From Arbacia lixula (lineage: Eukaryota; Echinodermata; Echinoidea; Arbacioida; Arbaciidae): a stretch of DNA of 64,000 bases. Where the stretch lies: contig OZ022579.1 in assembly GCA_963669155.1 (NCBI GenBank), positions 23,449,270-23,513,269 of the forward strand. Direction: 5' to 3'. Position 1 is the stretch's first letter, and each line of letters begins with the position of its first letter. The notes below the pieces were generated by a model. The model made no database searches and was not told where the DNA came from. It worked only from the letters and a program-made list of their open reading frames with translations. Shown piece after piece: positions 1 to 12,100 of this stretch. The position numbers and the translations under genes are program-made.

Positions 1-699
1 TGTTTGATGTGTGGCTTGTCCATGGGATCCTTAACATATACGTCTGAGGAACCACATTTCTGTTGCTTGCAAGCGATCACCCATTTCCTTGGATATTTCA
101 GAGTAGGTAGCACAAAACAGTCTAGAATTCTGAGTCTTGTGTTAAAGGTGATATTCATAGAAAATCCATAAATATGAAGATGTTCATCTACAGAAAGCTT
201 ATAAGCCATACAATGAGCTTGGATGACATTCAAACAATATATCACTTTCCAAAAAGCGAGATTAGGGTGAAAACAATTACTGTATTCTCGGGGAAAAATT
301 TGCCCTACTGTCATCCGAAACGGCCTTTAGGTCTGACGTAAGAAAAGGGAGGCGTTATTATGCATCACACATGCCAATCCGCAGCTTCTTTTCCGCCAGA
401 AGCATCATGCATTGTTAATGAAACTGTGATGGCAGTTGCTAGTGGATTAACAGGTGTGATACACAATGGTCATTGTGAAACATATCCCCGCTGTGACGTA
501 CACATAACTCCACTTTCTCTTAGGCGATTTCGTAGGTCAGGAAGAGAGTCAATTTAGTGAAATTTGACTTTCATTAAACACAAAACTGAACACTTTCATG
601 GCATGTTAGCTGCATAAATTGCTTTAATAGCTCATTCAATTATAAAATACATTATATTTATATCATTTCATTTCCTATAAGTATTACCTTTAAAGGCAA

Positions 700-1660
700 T
701 TTTAAGGTTACAAAGAAGATTTTTCATTCTTGAGAAGGCCATCTTTTGCAATAGACATCCTTCTCTTGATTTCACTGTCACGCCTCCCATCTGATGTAAT
801 CCAGCTTCCAAGAGAGCTGAATCTATTAACTTGATTCAGACTGACACCATGAATTTTGATGTTGCACACAGGTACAACTTTCTGTTTCGTAACAACAAGA
901 CACTCAGTTTTCTTGCCATTGATGTACAGACCTTTCTTCTCACTTTCATGCACAACTTTGTTCAGTATCTGCTGGAGGTCATGCAGATTCTGATGTTGCA
1001 ATAAGAACTGTATTATCTGCATAGCGAAGATTGTTGATTTTGGTGCCACCTATCACAACTCCTGGTAGTTCTTCTAGTTCCCTTATGATCCATTAACTGT
1101 ATAAATTAAAAAGATCAGGGGAAAGAACACAACCTTGCCACACTCCTTTTCTGATTTCAACAAATTCACCCACACCATTTACCTACTCTTATTGCTGCTG
1201 TCTGGTTCCAATAAAGATTTCTGATGATTCTGATATCTTAACCATCAACATTAATATCATTCAAGATGTTTAACATCTCCTCATGCTTGACAGTGTCGAG
1301 CGCCTTGGTATGATCAATAAAACACATATGCAAGTCTTGCTTCATTTCAATAGCCCTCTCTGATAGAATTATCAGCATGGATATTGCATTTCTGGTACTA
1401 CAGTCCTAAACAAAACCACATTGTAACTTTGATATTTCTGGTTTGATTTTACTCCTTGCTCTCTTCATCAGCACTTTCAAAAAGATCTTCACTACATGGC
1501 TCATTAAGCTTATCCTGTGTAATTCACACTGTACTGCTCCAGGTTTCTTTGGCAGAGCAATAAAGATGGACTTGTTCAGTTCTGGAGGTATATCTCCTGA
1601 GTTATATATCTCATTCAACACACCTGTCAACTTCACTATTCCCATCTCATCCAAATAAAC
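700..1660 (-). mobile_element. RTE-like LINE reverse-transcriptase remnant
   Basis: Minus-strand pieces in shifting frames read like the reverse transcriptase of RTE-type LINEs: SGDIPPELNKSIFIALPKKP, the KGVWQGCVLSPDLFNLYS block (about 1088-1165), and the C-terminal IKIHGVSLNQVNRF with SDGRRDSEIKRRM. The catalytic box reads YADN instead of YADD (about 1005-1030). Several stops and frameshifts mark it as dead. Confidence 0.85.
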
Positions 1661-1714
1661 TCTTGATCATTTCAACACTTATCTCACTCAACACTCATCT
1701 CATCTGACTACAGT

Positions 1715-1880
1715 GGCGTAAACAGGTTCGTACACCTGGGGAGGATGACTGGGCTGCCAACGCTCGAGAGGGCGCGAAAGCGCCCGAGCGAGGGAGCGAA
1801 GCGACCGAGCCGGGGGGAGGGTGTGGGAGGGGGGTGTCCCCCCTCCCACGGTAGGAAGCTTTTGCAATTTTGAGCTTGAA
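1715..1880. repeat. GC-rich dispersed element end
   Basis: A compact GC-rich block starts CAGTGGCGTAAACAGG, contains GCGCGAAAGCGCCCGAGCG and a GGGTGT/CCCCCC palindrome (GGAGGGGGGTGTCCCCCCTC near 1825), and runs into AAGCTTTTGCAATTTTGAGC. It looks like a short dispersed repeat. A related fragment may be the G/C-rich stretch at 3615-3715. Confidence 0.5.
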
Positions 1881-1918
1881 ATCGTGCAATCTGATGCATA
1901 CTTAATGAGGTAAAATAA

Positions 1919-2099
<181 letters not shown>

Positions 2100-2699
2100 T
2101 GCGCCTTAAATGGACAGTCATAGTTTCGACAAGATCTACACACCGTGGCATACGAGTACAGAATGAACTGACACATATTGCAGGGAGGGTTCGTAATGGA
2201 TCCCGGGGTAGTTTGGGTACCATTTGGCTTGAAACAGAATTTTCTGCGGTTTAACTTCTAGTACTGGAATGGAAAAAAAATATTTTTTATTTATTTATTA
2301 TTTTTTTTTTGGGTGGGGGGGGGGGGGGGATTAGGGCTAACCCAGTCGTCAAAACCGGCATCAGTTTCATCATCATTTTTCGCCTCGGATGCTCCATCAC
2401 CCTCAACGGCACTTTCTTCTGCTTGAACTTCCGGAAGAACAAGTCTAACTCCGACATCATCCGATTTTGACGTAGACGGCTGTTCGTCATCATGTTCTTC
2501 TTTCTCATTATGCTTGAAAAAGAAGTGATCCTTGATGTTTTCAACTTCATATTATGAGCCATCCTAGAATCTGAAAATCAATTTACGCTGTGAATTATGT
2601 AAGAAACACACTCACATTATATTTCCCCCTTAAAAAGTTAAGGAAGACAAGGCCTCCTGCTTAGCGAACTCACCACGTGTTTTTGTTTTCTAAACACAA

Positions 2700-3425
2700 C
2701 AGAAAAGTAAGCCCCCCCCCCCCCCCTAAGAAAATTAGCATAACTTTTTATCGAAGCGGTTTTGGGCAAAACAATTTGCAGGATTGCTCCTTAATGACTA
2801 ACCTCTGTGTGAAAATGATATTAATCCAATTATTCATGCATGAGTGGGCAAATTTTAAAGGCAAAAATGTAACTTTTCAAAACTCACAAGGGTAATTATT
2901 TATGCCGTTTTAACAGTATATTTTGGCATCTCTTGTGCGATTTTTAAAGTGTATTCACTCAACCATGACACGGAAATGACTTCTAATGTGTACATAACAA
3001 GTCATGTTACATTTTTGTCAAAATATCCAGTTGTATTTTTTCAAAAAAATAGAGGGTTTTTAAAAGTTTCAAACCCAAGAAGGATAAGTATTTTTTAAAC
3101 GGTGCTCACTCAACCAGAACAATGGGTTAAATGTCGGGATATGTGTACGTGCATCGAGAGATGGATGATAAACAATGAAAGGACATAAGTTATGCATCAG
3201 TAATGGAATTCATCCAAAATTCATATGACAGAAACCCAAAATTACCCTTGTGACTTTTGAAAAGTTACACTTTTGCCTCTCAAATTTGCCCACTCACGCA
3301 TGACTTATTGGATAAATGTGATTTTCACACAGAAGTTAGTTGATAAGGTGAGAAAGAATCCTGCCAAACTATTTTGCCCAAAACCTCTTTGATAAAAAGT
3401 TATGCTATATTGCTTAGTGAGGATA
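2700..3425. repeat. Long foldback element, ~190-nt arms
   Basis: The left arm (2705-2900, with TTTTTATCGAAGCGGTTTTG and CTCACAAGGGTAA) returns inverted at 3240-3425 (TTACCCTTGTGACTTTTG through TGATAAAAAGTTATGCTA). About 340 nt of spacer separate the arms. No coding potential. Confidence 0.75.
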
Positions 3426-5940
3426 AACCACAAGATAACCACAAAGTACTTGTACGATTTTCTCTTCTTTACCGTCTGAATTGGCTTACACCGTCTAAAT
3501 TGGCTTGCACCGTGTGAATGCGGCTAATACCAATAAACACAATTACAATAATGATGAGGATTATTATCATCATCATCATCATATAAGTAAGCAAATATCA
3601 TTCCCCCAAACCTTAGGGGGGGGGGGGGGGGATGATTGTACATGCCATCCCCCCCACCTTGTGAGTTGGGAGGGGGGGATGCATCCCCCTCATCCCCCCC
3701 GTTGTCTACGCCCCTGTCTGACTAGCTATGCCGTTTCAAAAGTTACCGTTGCCTAATGACACTTCTACACGATTTTTTTTTTCTGAATTATTGTGTGCTG
3801 TAGAAGATATGATAACGAAATACTGTGTTTAATGCTAAACATAAACGTGAGGTGTTAAATTCAAACTGTAATTGTTTATGTCATAGATCCCGTTCCTGAA
3901 AATTAATGCTTTTACGTTATGTACAGCGTGTACAGGTGTGCAGCTGCAGTAGGTACTTTGAGTTAGATATTAAATTTGATAGGGCTGAGCAGTTTGATTC
4001 GTGTCTTTTTTATTATTATTTTTTATGATTTAAAAATAGGGGGTGATGTAATGCATACTGAATGGGAAAGGGAGCTGCTGATAATGATCGTTCCGCGTAT
4101 GTAAGCAAAACTCTGCAAATTTAGAAATACTTTGAAGGCATTTCAAGCCAATTTAAAAACAAGTCACATGTCAGGGCTATATATTTAATTATCCGATGGG
4201 TCAATAAGGAAGATTTAACCCGGCTATAATAGCCTAATATTAATAACTTAGGCCTCAGTATAGAAGGCGGCCGGGGGGCGGGGGGGGGGGGGGGGGCACA
4301 GCTAGTAGAAGTGTATTCCATATTGTGCATCCCTCATAAGGCCTGCTCATAAGCGATTAATATTAAAGATGATGAATAGGAATATAATAATCATTTGTCT
4401 TTGCTTCCAATACAGTACAAATGCGTGAACACTTTTTGTCTAGCTCGCTTGAACTTTGCAATGTGTTTCGTTGATTTTAATTATTTTTGTCCGCACAAAT
4501 TTAATTCAATTGAGCGGCGATTTTGTTACTCTTGAAGTAAAGCCGACAAACACTGACCTGAAATCGGCTTAAAACATCTTCGGGGAGGGTCGAAGTTTCC
4601 CCTAGCTCCTCCATCACCCCCGTCAACAAGGAACCCCTGCCTAAAATGTTGCAATTTGAGCCTAGGCCTACGTGCATCATTGCTTTGCTTAAAATTAAAT
4701 CTTTGAGTTTCACATCACGTGGATTTATTTTCAAGTAACACACACAAATCCCACAGAGCTCTATTTTGTCTGGCAAACAATAGTTAAAGGTGTTTTGGTA
4801 AAAGTATAAGCTCAATTTTGCGAGGATATTGCATGAGTATATTATGTTTACTGCGATACAAAGGCTTACAGTATCAACGGATCGAACTTTAAGCGAACAA
4901 CAATCATGTCGCTTGTGGCCGACTTGTACCGCGTCAAAGCTAACGAAAACAAAGATATTGACTGAGTGCCTGTCCCTTGCGCCACTACCAAGCGATAAAC
5001 GTGCATTTATCCTCCTTTATCGTATCGCCATGTTGGGAAATTCCGCCATGTCTTCTTGATGATGCGAGGAGCTATTTTGATTCATACTCATTACTTCAAC
5101 TCTTCGTATTCGTGCCGGTTGTGACATTTAGTCAACAGGTAATTTACCGGTTTGCGTTAGCACAAACCCGCCGATCGTCTGCCCGCTGGGCCAGGCAGCG
5201 CGGATGCTAGGTGAAGCGCCTTGGCTTGGGAATCCCGCTGTTATTGTCAACGTCAGCTGCATTGAGGTGCATGCATATTCAATGGACATTCATGTCATTT
5301 GCCATGTAAACAACAATGGCCATGCCATACCTATGTTATGGGCATGGAAAGGAAAACAAATAGATACCAAAGTTTGTTATGATTTGGGTGCCTCAAAAGG
5401 CACCCCTCTTGTAGTTTGCATATTTTTGTATGAAGCTGATTTCTTTATTTAAGTCAGATGCTGAAATTGCAGCATTTTTATGCACATATCTAAAAAAAAC
5501 AGTTAGACCGAAAAATCGCGACTCTGTCATAGTGTTAGGTCATTGGATCCATTGAGCTTGCATCTGGCTCCTCTGAATGCCCTTTTCAAAATCATCATTT
5601 TGATCAAGAATGCCCCAAATGAGAGGGTTATTCTTGTCCAGCAGATATATATAAAGAAAATTCTGCATTGTAACTTGTCTCCTGAATTGAGAATGAGATC
5701 TAGCTAGTATTAGTTTTAGCAAAATCTTTCTTTAAATATTGCTTGGTGAAACCACACATTTTTTAAAAAGGCCAAGGGTAGAATTTCAAAGATCATCTAT
5801 GGAGATGATTTAAATGTGCTGTGCACAACTGCGACACACATGCTGCCTCTATATCTCTATAAGCGAAGACAATGAAAATTGTCAGAAAAAACAACAGAAA
5901 ATTGAAAATGTCCTGATGTTGACATGTTTTCTTTTCTTTC
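3426..5940. other. Upstream intergenic DNA, mostly unassigned
   Basis: Contains homopolymer G and C runs near 3616, 3650 and 4272, and the CpG-richer patch listed separately. No ORF here resembles a known protein. Confidence 0.6.
4830..5260 (+). promoter_or_regulatory. Possible G-alpha promoter or first noncoding exon area
   Basis: A stretch with more CpG than the flanking DNA (for example CCGCCGATCGTCTGCCCGC near 5170) lies 0.7-1.1 kb before the first coding exon. That exon has a splice acceptor upstream of its ATG, so a noncoding exon is expected. Placement here rests only on composition. Confidence 0.2.
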
Positions 5941-5946
5941 TTCCAG

Positions 5947-6116
5947 GGTAAATTTCTGGGTGTCTTGTAGTGTGGTCATGTCACCATGAGCCATGGGGAC
6001 TTGTGTGAGCATGGACCACGATCGGAAGCGGGCCCGCCAGCGCAGCGACGAGATCGACCGCAACCTGGTGGCAATGGCTCGGCAGGAGGAGAACATTGTC
6101 AAGATTCTTCTTCTCG
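5947..6116 (+). CDS. G-alpha exon 1 (5'UTR end and residues 1-41)
   Basis: A strong 3' splice site (pyrimidine-rich run ending TTCCAG at 5946) suggests the 46 nt before the ATG at 5993 belong to an exon spliced to an upstream noncoding exon that was not found. Coding part 5993-6116 encodes the lipidation signal and the alphaN helix up to LLL. The donor is CTCG|GTGAGT. The phase-1 boundary inside the P-loop glycine is the intron position shared by Gi-type genes. Confidence 0.93.
5978..5989 (+). promoter_or_regulatory. Upstream mini-ORF before the G-alpha start
   Basis: ATG TCA CCA TGA ends 3 nt before the G-alpha ATG. A second upstream ATG at 5986 (A at -3) opens another frame that stays open to the end of exon 1 and stops just inside exon 2. 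Both would lie in the mRNA if the acceptor at 5946 is used. Confidence 0.5.
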
Positions 6117-9100
6117 GTGAGTTTGGAGGGCTGGCTAACATTGAAATGCATTCCTTTTCTACCCCCATTTTCAATATATTTTCCTTTATTTCCTTTTCCA
6201 TGATTCTTACCATAAACCTAGCCTGGGCCTACATGTAGGACACCACATAAAGAAGTTTTCCAAAAAACGTTAGTAGGGGTACTCCAAAAGGAACTTGAAT
6301 ACCCCTATCATCGTCCATGCCACCATTCTTTCTATCTACCGAGATACTACAGTGTCAAAGACTGATGTAAGGACTGACCTATATACTACTACTACAATGT
6401 ACGTCTCTTTGATAGTGTCGCTCTAATGTCTTGAGAATGGAGAACATACATTTATGAAATATCTGTAAAAACTGTCCCTTATACAGTTTATATTAATAAC
6501 AGTTTCTGATATTCCCGTTTTGTCAGTTTCAAAAGCATGTGACCTGGGAGTTTTTGTTCAGGATGATCTGCGTATGAACACTCACATTGATAATATTTGT
6601 AAATCGGCTGCCATTGGACTACATAGGATTGGGAAGATAAGACACTTTTTGGATAAAGCGACCACATAGAGGCTTGTTCACGCATTTATATTTAGTTATT
6701 TAGATTTCAATAATGGTCTGTGTCTGGGAATCTCTGAGACTCAACTAAATAAACTCCAACATGTACAGAATTCAGCAGCAAGGCTTGAACGCGAAAAAAG
6801 AAATTTGAACATATAACTCCGATCCTACGTAGTCTCCACTGGCTCCCGATAAGGGCTCGTGTTCAGTTTAAAATCCTCACTCTTGTATTCAAATGCTTAT
6901 GTGGAAATGCTCCTGTCTATCTTACTGAACTCATCAAACCATACCAGCCTACTCGTAATCTTCATTCTCAATCAATAAATCTTCTCTCTGAAATTCGTGT
7001 AAAATCTAAGACATTCGGTGATAGAGCTTTTGCAAATACAGCACCCAAATTATGGAATAACCTCCCCCAAGGCATTAGATCATTGACAGACTTCGATCAA
7101 TTCAAAGCAAGACTAAAGACGCATCTGTTTGATAATTATAAGTTATTTTCAAATTCTCACATTATCAATTTTTACTTTCACACGCATAGAGACTTTTTGA
7201 ATGGTATTATGCGTCTCTAAGAATTGAATATTATTATTTCAACACTATAACAGAGGGCTTCTTCATAAACCTGCCTGTGATCACTGATTCTTGTCTGTGG
7301 TGCAAAACCCAGGAAATAGGACAGAAAGAGATTAAGAGAAAATATTGCACAACAAATGTGTTCTGATTGGGGCTTTTGTACAATGTACGGTACAAGGAGC
7401 TACAATATTCATTTCAGACTTTAAAGGTAGCCCGTCCCTTTTGCAGACCTAATTCTGAAAGTTCCATGACTTTGTCATCATTTGAGAGAGAGTGGCTAAC
7501 TTTCCCCTGGAATCAACAAAGCGTAATATTTGTTTTTGAGGAAATAATCCTCAATAATTGATCGAGCTTTTCTTTTTTCGTACTCCAAAAAAAATCAAAT
7601 CTCAGTGAAAACTAGTTAGATTTTCATTTATTCTACTGGAGTTATAGTACCTCTGACCTTAAAATTTCACAGTTGCTATCGCAAAGATACATCGTAAATA
7701 TGTGCAAACTTTCATGAAGTTTGCAGATGTTTGTAGAAGGGACGGGCCATCTTTAAGATGCATTTTTATACCATGTTTATGTTTGCTTACATGGAGCCAT
7801 AATTTCTTTTTCGTACTTTTTTTTATGTAGGTGCTGGTGAAAGTGGGAAGAGCACCCTGGTGAAGCAGATGAAGATAATACACAGTGATGGCTTCACAGA
7901 CTATGAGCTTATGAGCTTTAAGGTAAGATATCCACTCAAATGATGCATAGTACAATAAATTCTACTTGTAGGGAAGTGCACACTGAAGTTAAATTGGTTT
8001 CAATAAAAGCAGAAACATGAAAGAAACATATGATGGTATGAGCAAAATCCGTCAAAGGATGAGACAATTATGATCTTTTGAAATTTAAATTTTGTGATGT
8101 CACGTTCGAGGTGCTCTCCCACACATGTATGCTGTGTGCTGTATGATTCTTTAAATTGCTCTCTTTCTGTTTTTGATGAAGGAATATTTTTTTAATAGAG
8201 GTATAATGCACATAATATCAAATGCACAAGTAAAATTCTGCATCCTTTTGAGAAAATTGAAATGAAGAGCACTTCGCATGACTTTGTGATGCCACAGGAT
8301 CAAAACATTTCAAAGATTATAACATTCTTATCCTTTGACAGATTTTCATCAAACCTTCACTAATATAATGTTTCTTTCATGTTTCTGCTTTTATTGAAAG
8401 CAATTTCACAGTGAAATATCTCTTTAAGAAGAAAATGCACCTTCCTAATAAATGCAATTGTGATTTTGCCACAACTTATACTCCAAGTACACTGGTAAGA
8501 ATGGGAAGTGAACTATTTTTCATCTTTGGAGAAGAAGAAGACTGGTGTAAGTTTGAAGAAAATCGCACAAATACTAAGATTCTTGTTAAGAGTTTGAAAT
8601 TTATCCTTAAACTCTTTTTGTGCTTTGTTCGCTAATTAAAAGATCTGTGGGTATCCTTTGTTTGCCGATCAGCAAATATGTTCTTTTGCAATTTTGGCAT
8701 ACATCCAAATTGCATTTTGATTAGCATTAGAGTTTGAAAACAACTTGATGAAATAATGCGTGAGCTGAAGGTGAGCAGCGGGCACTTACATTATTAATGA
8801 ATCACTATTACTGAGATCTTGCACCTGTCTGTAAGTTACATAATAGGCTTTGCTGTGGTTGCATTGCATAAGGACAATGACAAGTTTGCATAAATACTGT
8901 ATCCACACAATGTAGGTATGGAAGGGCTATCACATTTGTGTGTGTGTTGATCAAGATGCCTTGGTATCTTGTTTGCAAGGGGCCTGTCTCTGCATTAGAA
9001 TGCCAGCGACATCTGATTTAGAACTCACGTTAGCACAAATGATGCTAAACGGATTCTCAAAGAGAATGCTAAGTCGGATATCAGTGACATCTCGTGTATC

Positions 9101-12100
9101 GATACCATATCGGAAATTTTCAGACAAATTGATAGCCTTTCTCACAAAACTCCGCAATAATTGATAAAATAGCAGGTTGAAATAATCATAATTTTGTTAA
9201 ATATGGAGCAAAGTATTATTTAAAGGGCATATACTGTACTGGGAAGGCAAAAAACCTTCAAAATGTAATTGTTAGCAATCTTCTTGCCAATGGTCTTAAA
9301 TTCATGTATTGTCCATTTTAGAAGCTTGCTGAAAGTTATTTGCCCTCAAATGATCTACATTTGGAATAATGAGTGATTAAATCACAAATCCTCAAAATGT
9401 TCGGGCCGAACATTTTGAGGATTTAATCATTAATCATTAATTACTCCATATGTGGATCATTTAAGGGCAAATAACTTTCAGCTAGCTTCTAAAATGGACA
9501 ATGCATGAATTTGAGACCATTGGCAAGAAGATTGCTAACAATTACATTTAGTGTTTCCCTTGACTTCCTTGAAATTTGCAAAATAATTTGATAAGAAACA
9601 AAGCTTCAAGCTATAAAATATGTACAACTTGTATTTCTTTCTCAATTTGATATTGGCTAAATGTCGGCGTTGAGCATCAAACTGATCAGAGCATAGTCAT
9701 GATTGTGGAATGCTTTGAACTACATGTTAATGTTTTTTGTATGAATGCATGTTTGTACTTGTAGTTTTATTGTTCTTATCACGAGATTTTGGTTGGCCAT
9801 AAACTGTAGTGCAAAGAGATACACCACTCTTCCCTGCAACCTTGAGTGGTCATTTATTGGTACCGTACACTATACACAGTTTGTATTTACAACAGTGCTA
9901 CATGTACAGTTAGTGTGGATATAGCAAAGTGCTGGTGATATTTGAGCAGAGTTCTTAAAATAACTGACATTTGACAGAAGCTATGAAAGAAAGAGGTGGC
10001 GGTACTGAAAACAAACTTGAAACTTGAAAGAATACAATACAATGGTGTGTCAATACCAACACACACTCGCTAGTGCCTGAGGGAAAGGTGTTCATGACCT
10101 TTGCTCAAAGCCATAATCTGGAAAGGTCCTTGTGATTTTAAGTATTCAACAAAGGTGATGCGTTAGACAGGTGATGGGAGAACTTATAGTGTATGTCTTG
10201 TGCATATTCGGTCATGATTTGACAAAAGGAAGCAAATAACAAAAAAAAAAGAAAAAAAGAAACCTGCTTGTAACTTAGCATATTGTCCGTCATTTGCATT
10301 GGTATCAATGCAATACCACATCATGTTAGAATGAATATCTCACAGCAAGGTTTTTTTTCCCTATATTTTACATATATATGTTTGAATGGATGATTGGTAC
10401 AATCTTAAATTATTGATAACTCAAATTTGAGTAAAGTGACACTTGCCTCCTTTTATAAAAGTATAGTAGTATTATGAGGTCACAGTGTCAAATTGAAGAA
10501 TTGCTGTATATTCTTCAATTTCAGGCGAAGATGCTGCTAGGGGTCCATGATGAAGACAATGAAGAATTTAAGGCTCATAAATTTCTTATTTAGAAGAAAT
10601 TCCTCTCTTTCTCCTAAATTGTTCTTGGTGACCTTTTTTCTTTCTTTTTTCTTTCTTTTTTCTTTGTTTCTTCTGCACCTTGCTATTTTCACTTCTTTTT
10701 CTTGGTGTTCTTTAATATAATTTGTGTCCTTTTTTCACTCATAGAACTTTGTCAACTCTTTATGTCCCTTTCTCCTCTATTCTTGTTTTTGTAATTTTTC
10801 TTCTGTTCTTCCTGTTTCATCTTTTTAAAACTTCTTTGTCTTCTTCATCTTCTATTTCTAACAGTTTTCTTTTGCTCATTCTTCTTCTTGTTGGTCCTTC
10901 TTCCTCTTGCTCTCCATTTCTCCCTTTTCTTGTATGTACAGTACTGTACTTTCATTATGTTTTTTTTCTAGAAGTACTTCTTTTAATAGACATGTAGTTG
11001 TGTAGCATCCAATGATCTAGGCTGAAACAGGTCTTAAAACCAAGACTAGGCAGTCTATTGATGAGGATTGACTCCCTACTGGGATCTTGTCAAACGTTGA
11101 AGCTTGAAAAGTCTGCTTTTATTATCCCAGCTTGAGCATTTGACAATGGATGGTATTTCATTGTATGTGGGAATATTACCATTACAGTATTTGTTTACAT
11201 GGCCGTAGGCTAGTTACAGATGACGCATGTACACGTAAGCATACATAACGTATTGTGCTGCATTTACTACATGTATGTGCAGTATGTATATTGTGGTTAT
11301 ACTTTATTTTGGAGGATATGAGGCAGAAATGTGGGTGTTTAATTTGATGGCAAACATGTGTGGGATTGTTGTGTGCAAACTTTAGAAAGTATCAAAACAA
11401 GCATTCTTTTGAGGTTTATCAATTGTGTAATTTAGATCTTGGAATTTAAAGAATGTATGCATTCAACAACTGACTGCACATTTGAGGTAGGGATGTACCT
11501 ATGACACATCATTTTTATTTCCAATTCATTGTTGAATTGCATTCAGGATGGTCCATTTATTTAGATGGAATCATATGCAATTACAGTAGTCAAAACTTAA
11601 TCAAAATTGTGCATTATCTAGGCTTGATGTACATGTACATGTATACTGGTTTGTAATAAAACATATGAGAATTAAATTCTGAAAATTAGTTGAATTGATT
11701 AAAGTAGAAAATCAAAGAAACAGATTAAAAAAAGAAAGATTGTGAAAAGTGAGAGTAGTTTTTTATTTTAAGTTTTGGTGTTTAAAAATGTAATCACTAG
11801 CCATATAATGCAAAATCTTGTGCAAATTCATGAAGAAAAATAATACTTTGGGTATTTTTTTTTAGTATAGTACAGTGTATGACAATATGTCATTGCATAC
11901 CAGTTAAGATGCTTATGAAGATTAATGATCCAGGTTCAAAGCTATGGTCTTCAAAGAAGGGTCTTTCTGTGGGGTTGGGGCAAAGATTTCATGCAATGTC
12001 CATGTAATGGAGGTATCGACCTTTGCAGTTCACCATGCAGATCAATTTAGATGTGGTTAAGTTTTGACCTGCCAATGAAAAATTGCTCTCTTTTCTCAGT

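Noticed and set aside
3615-3715. G/C homopolymer-rich segment
   Set aside because: Considered as a G-quadruplex regulatory site, but it resembles the low-complexity end of a dispersed repeat.
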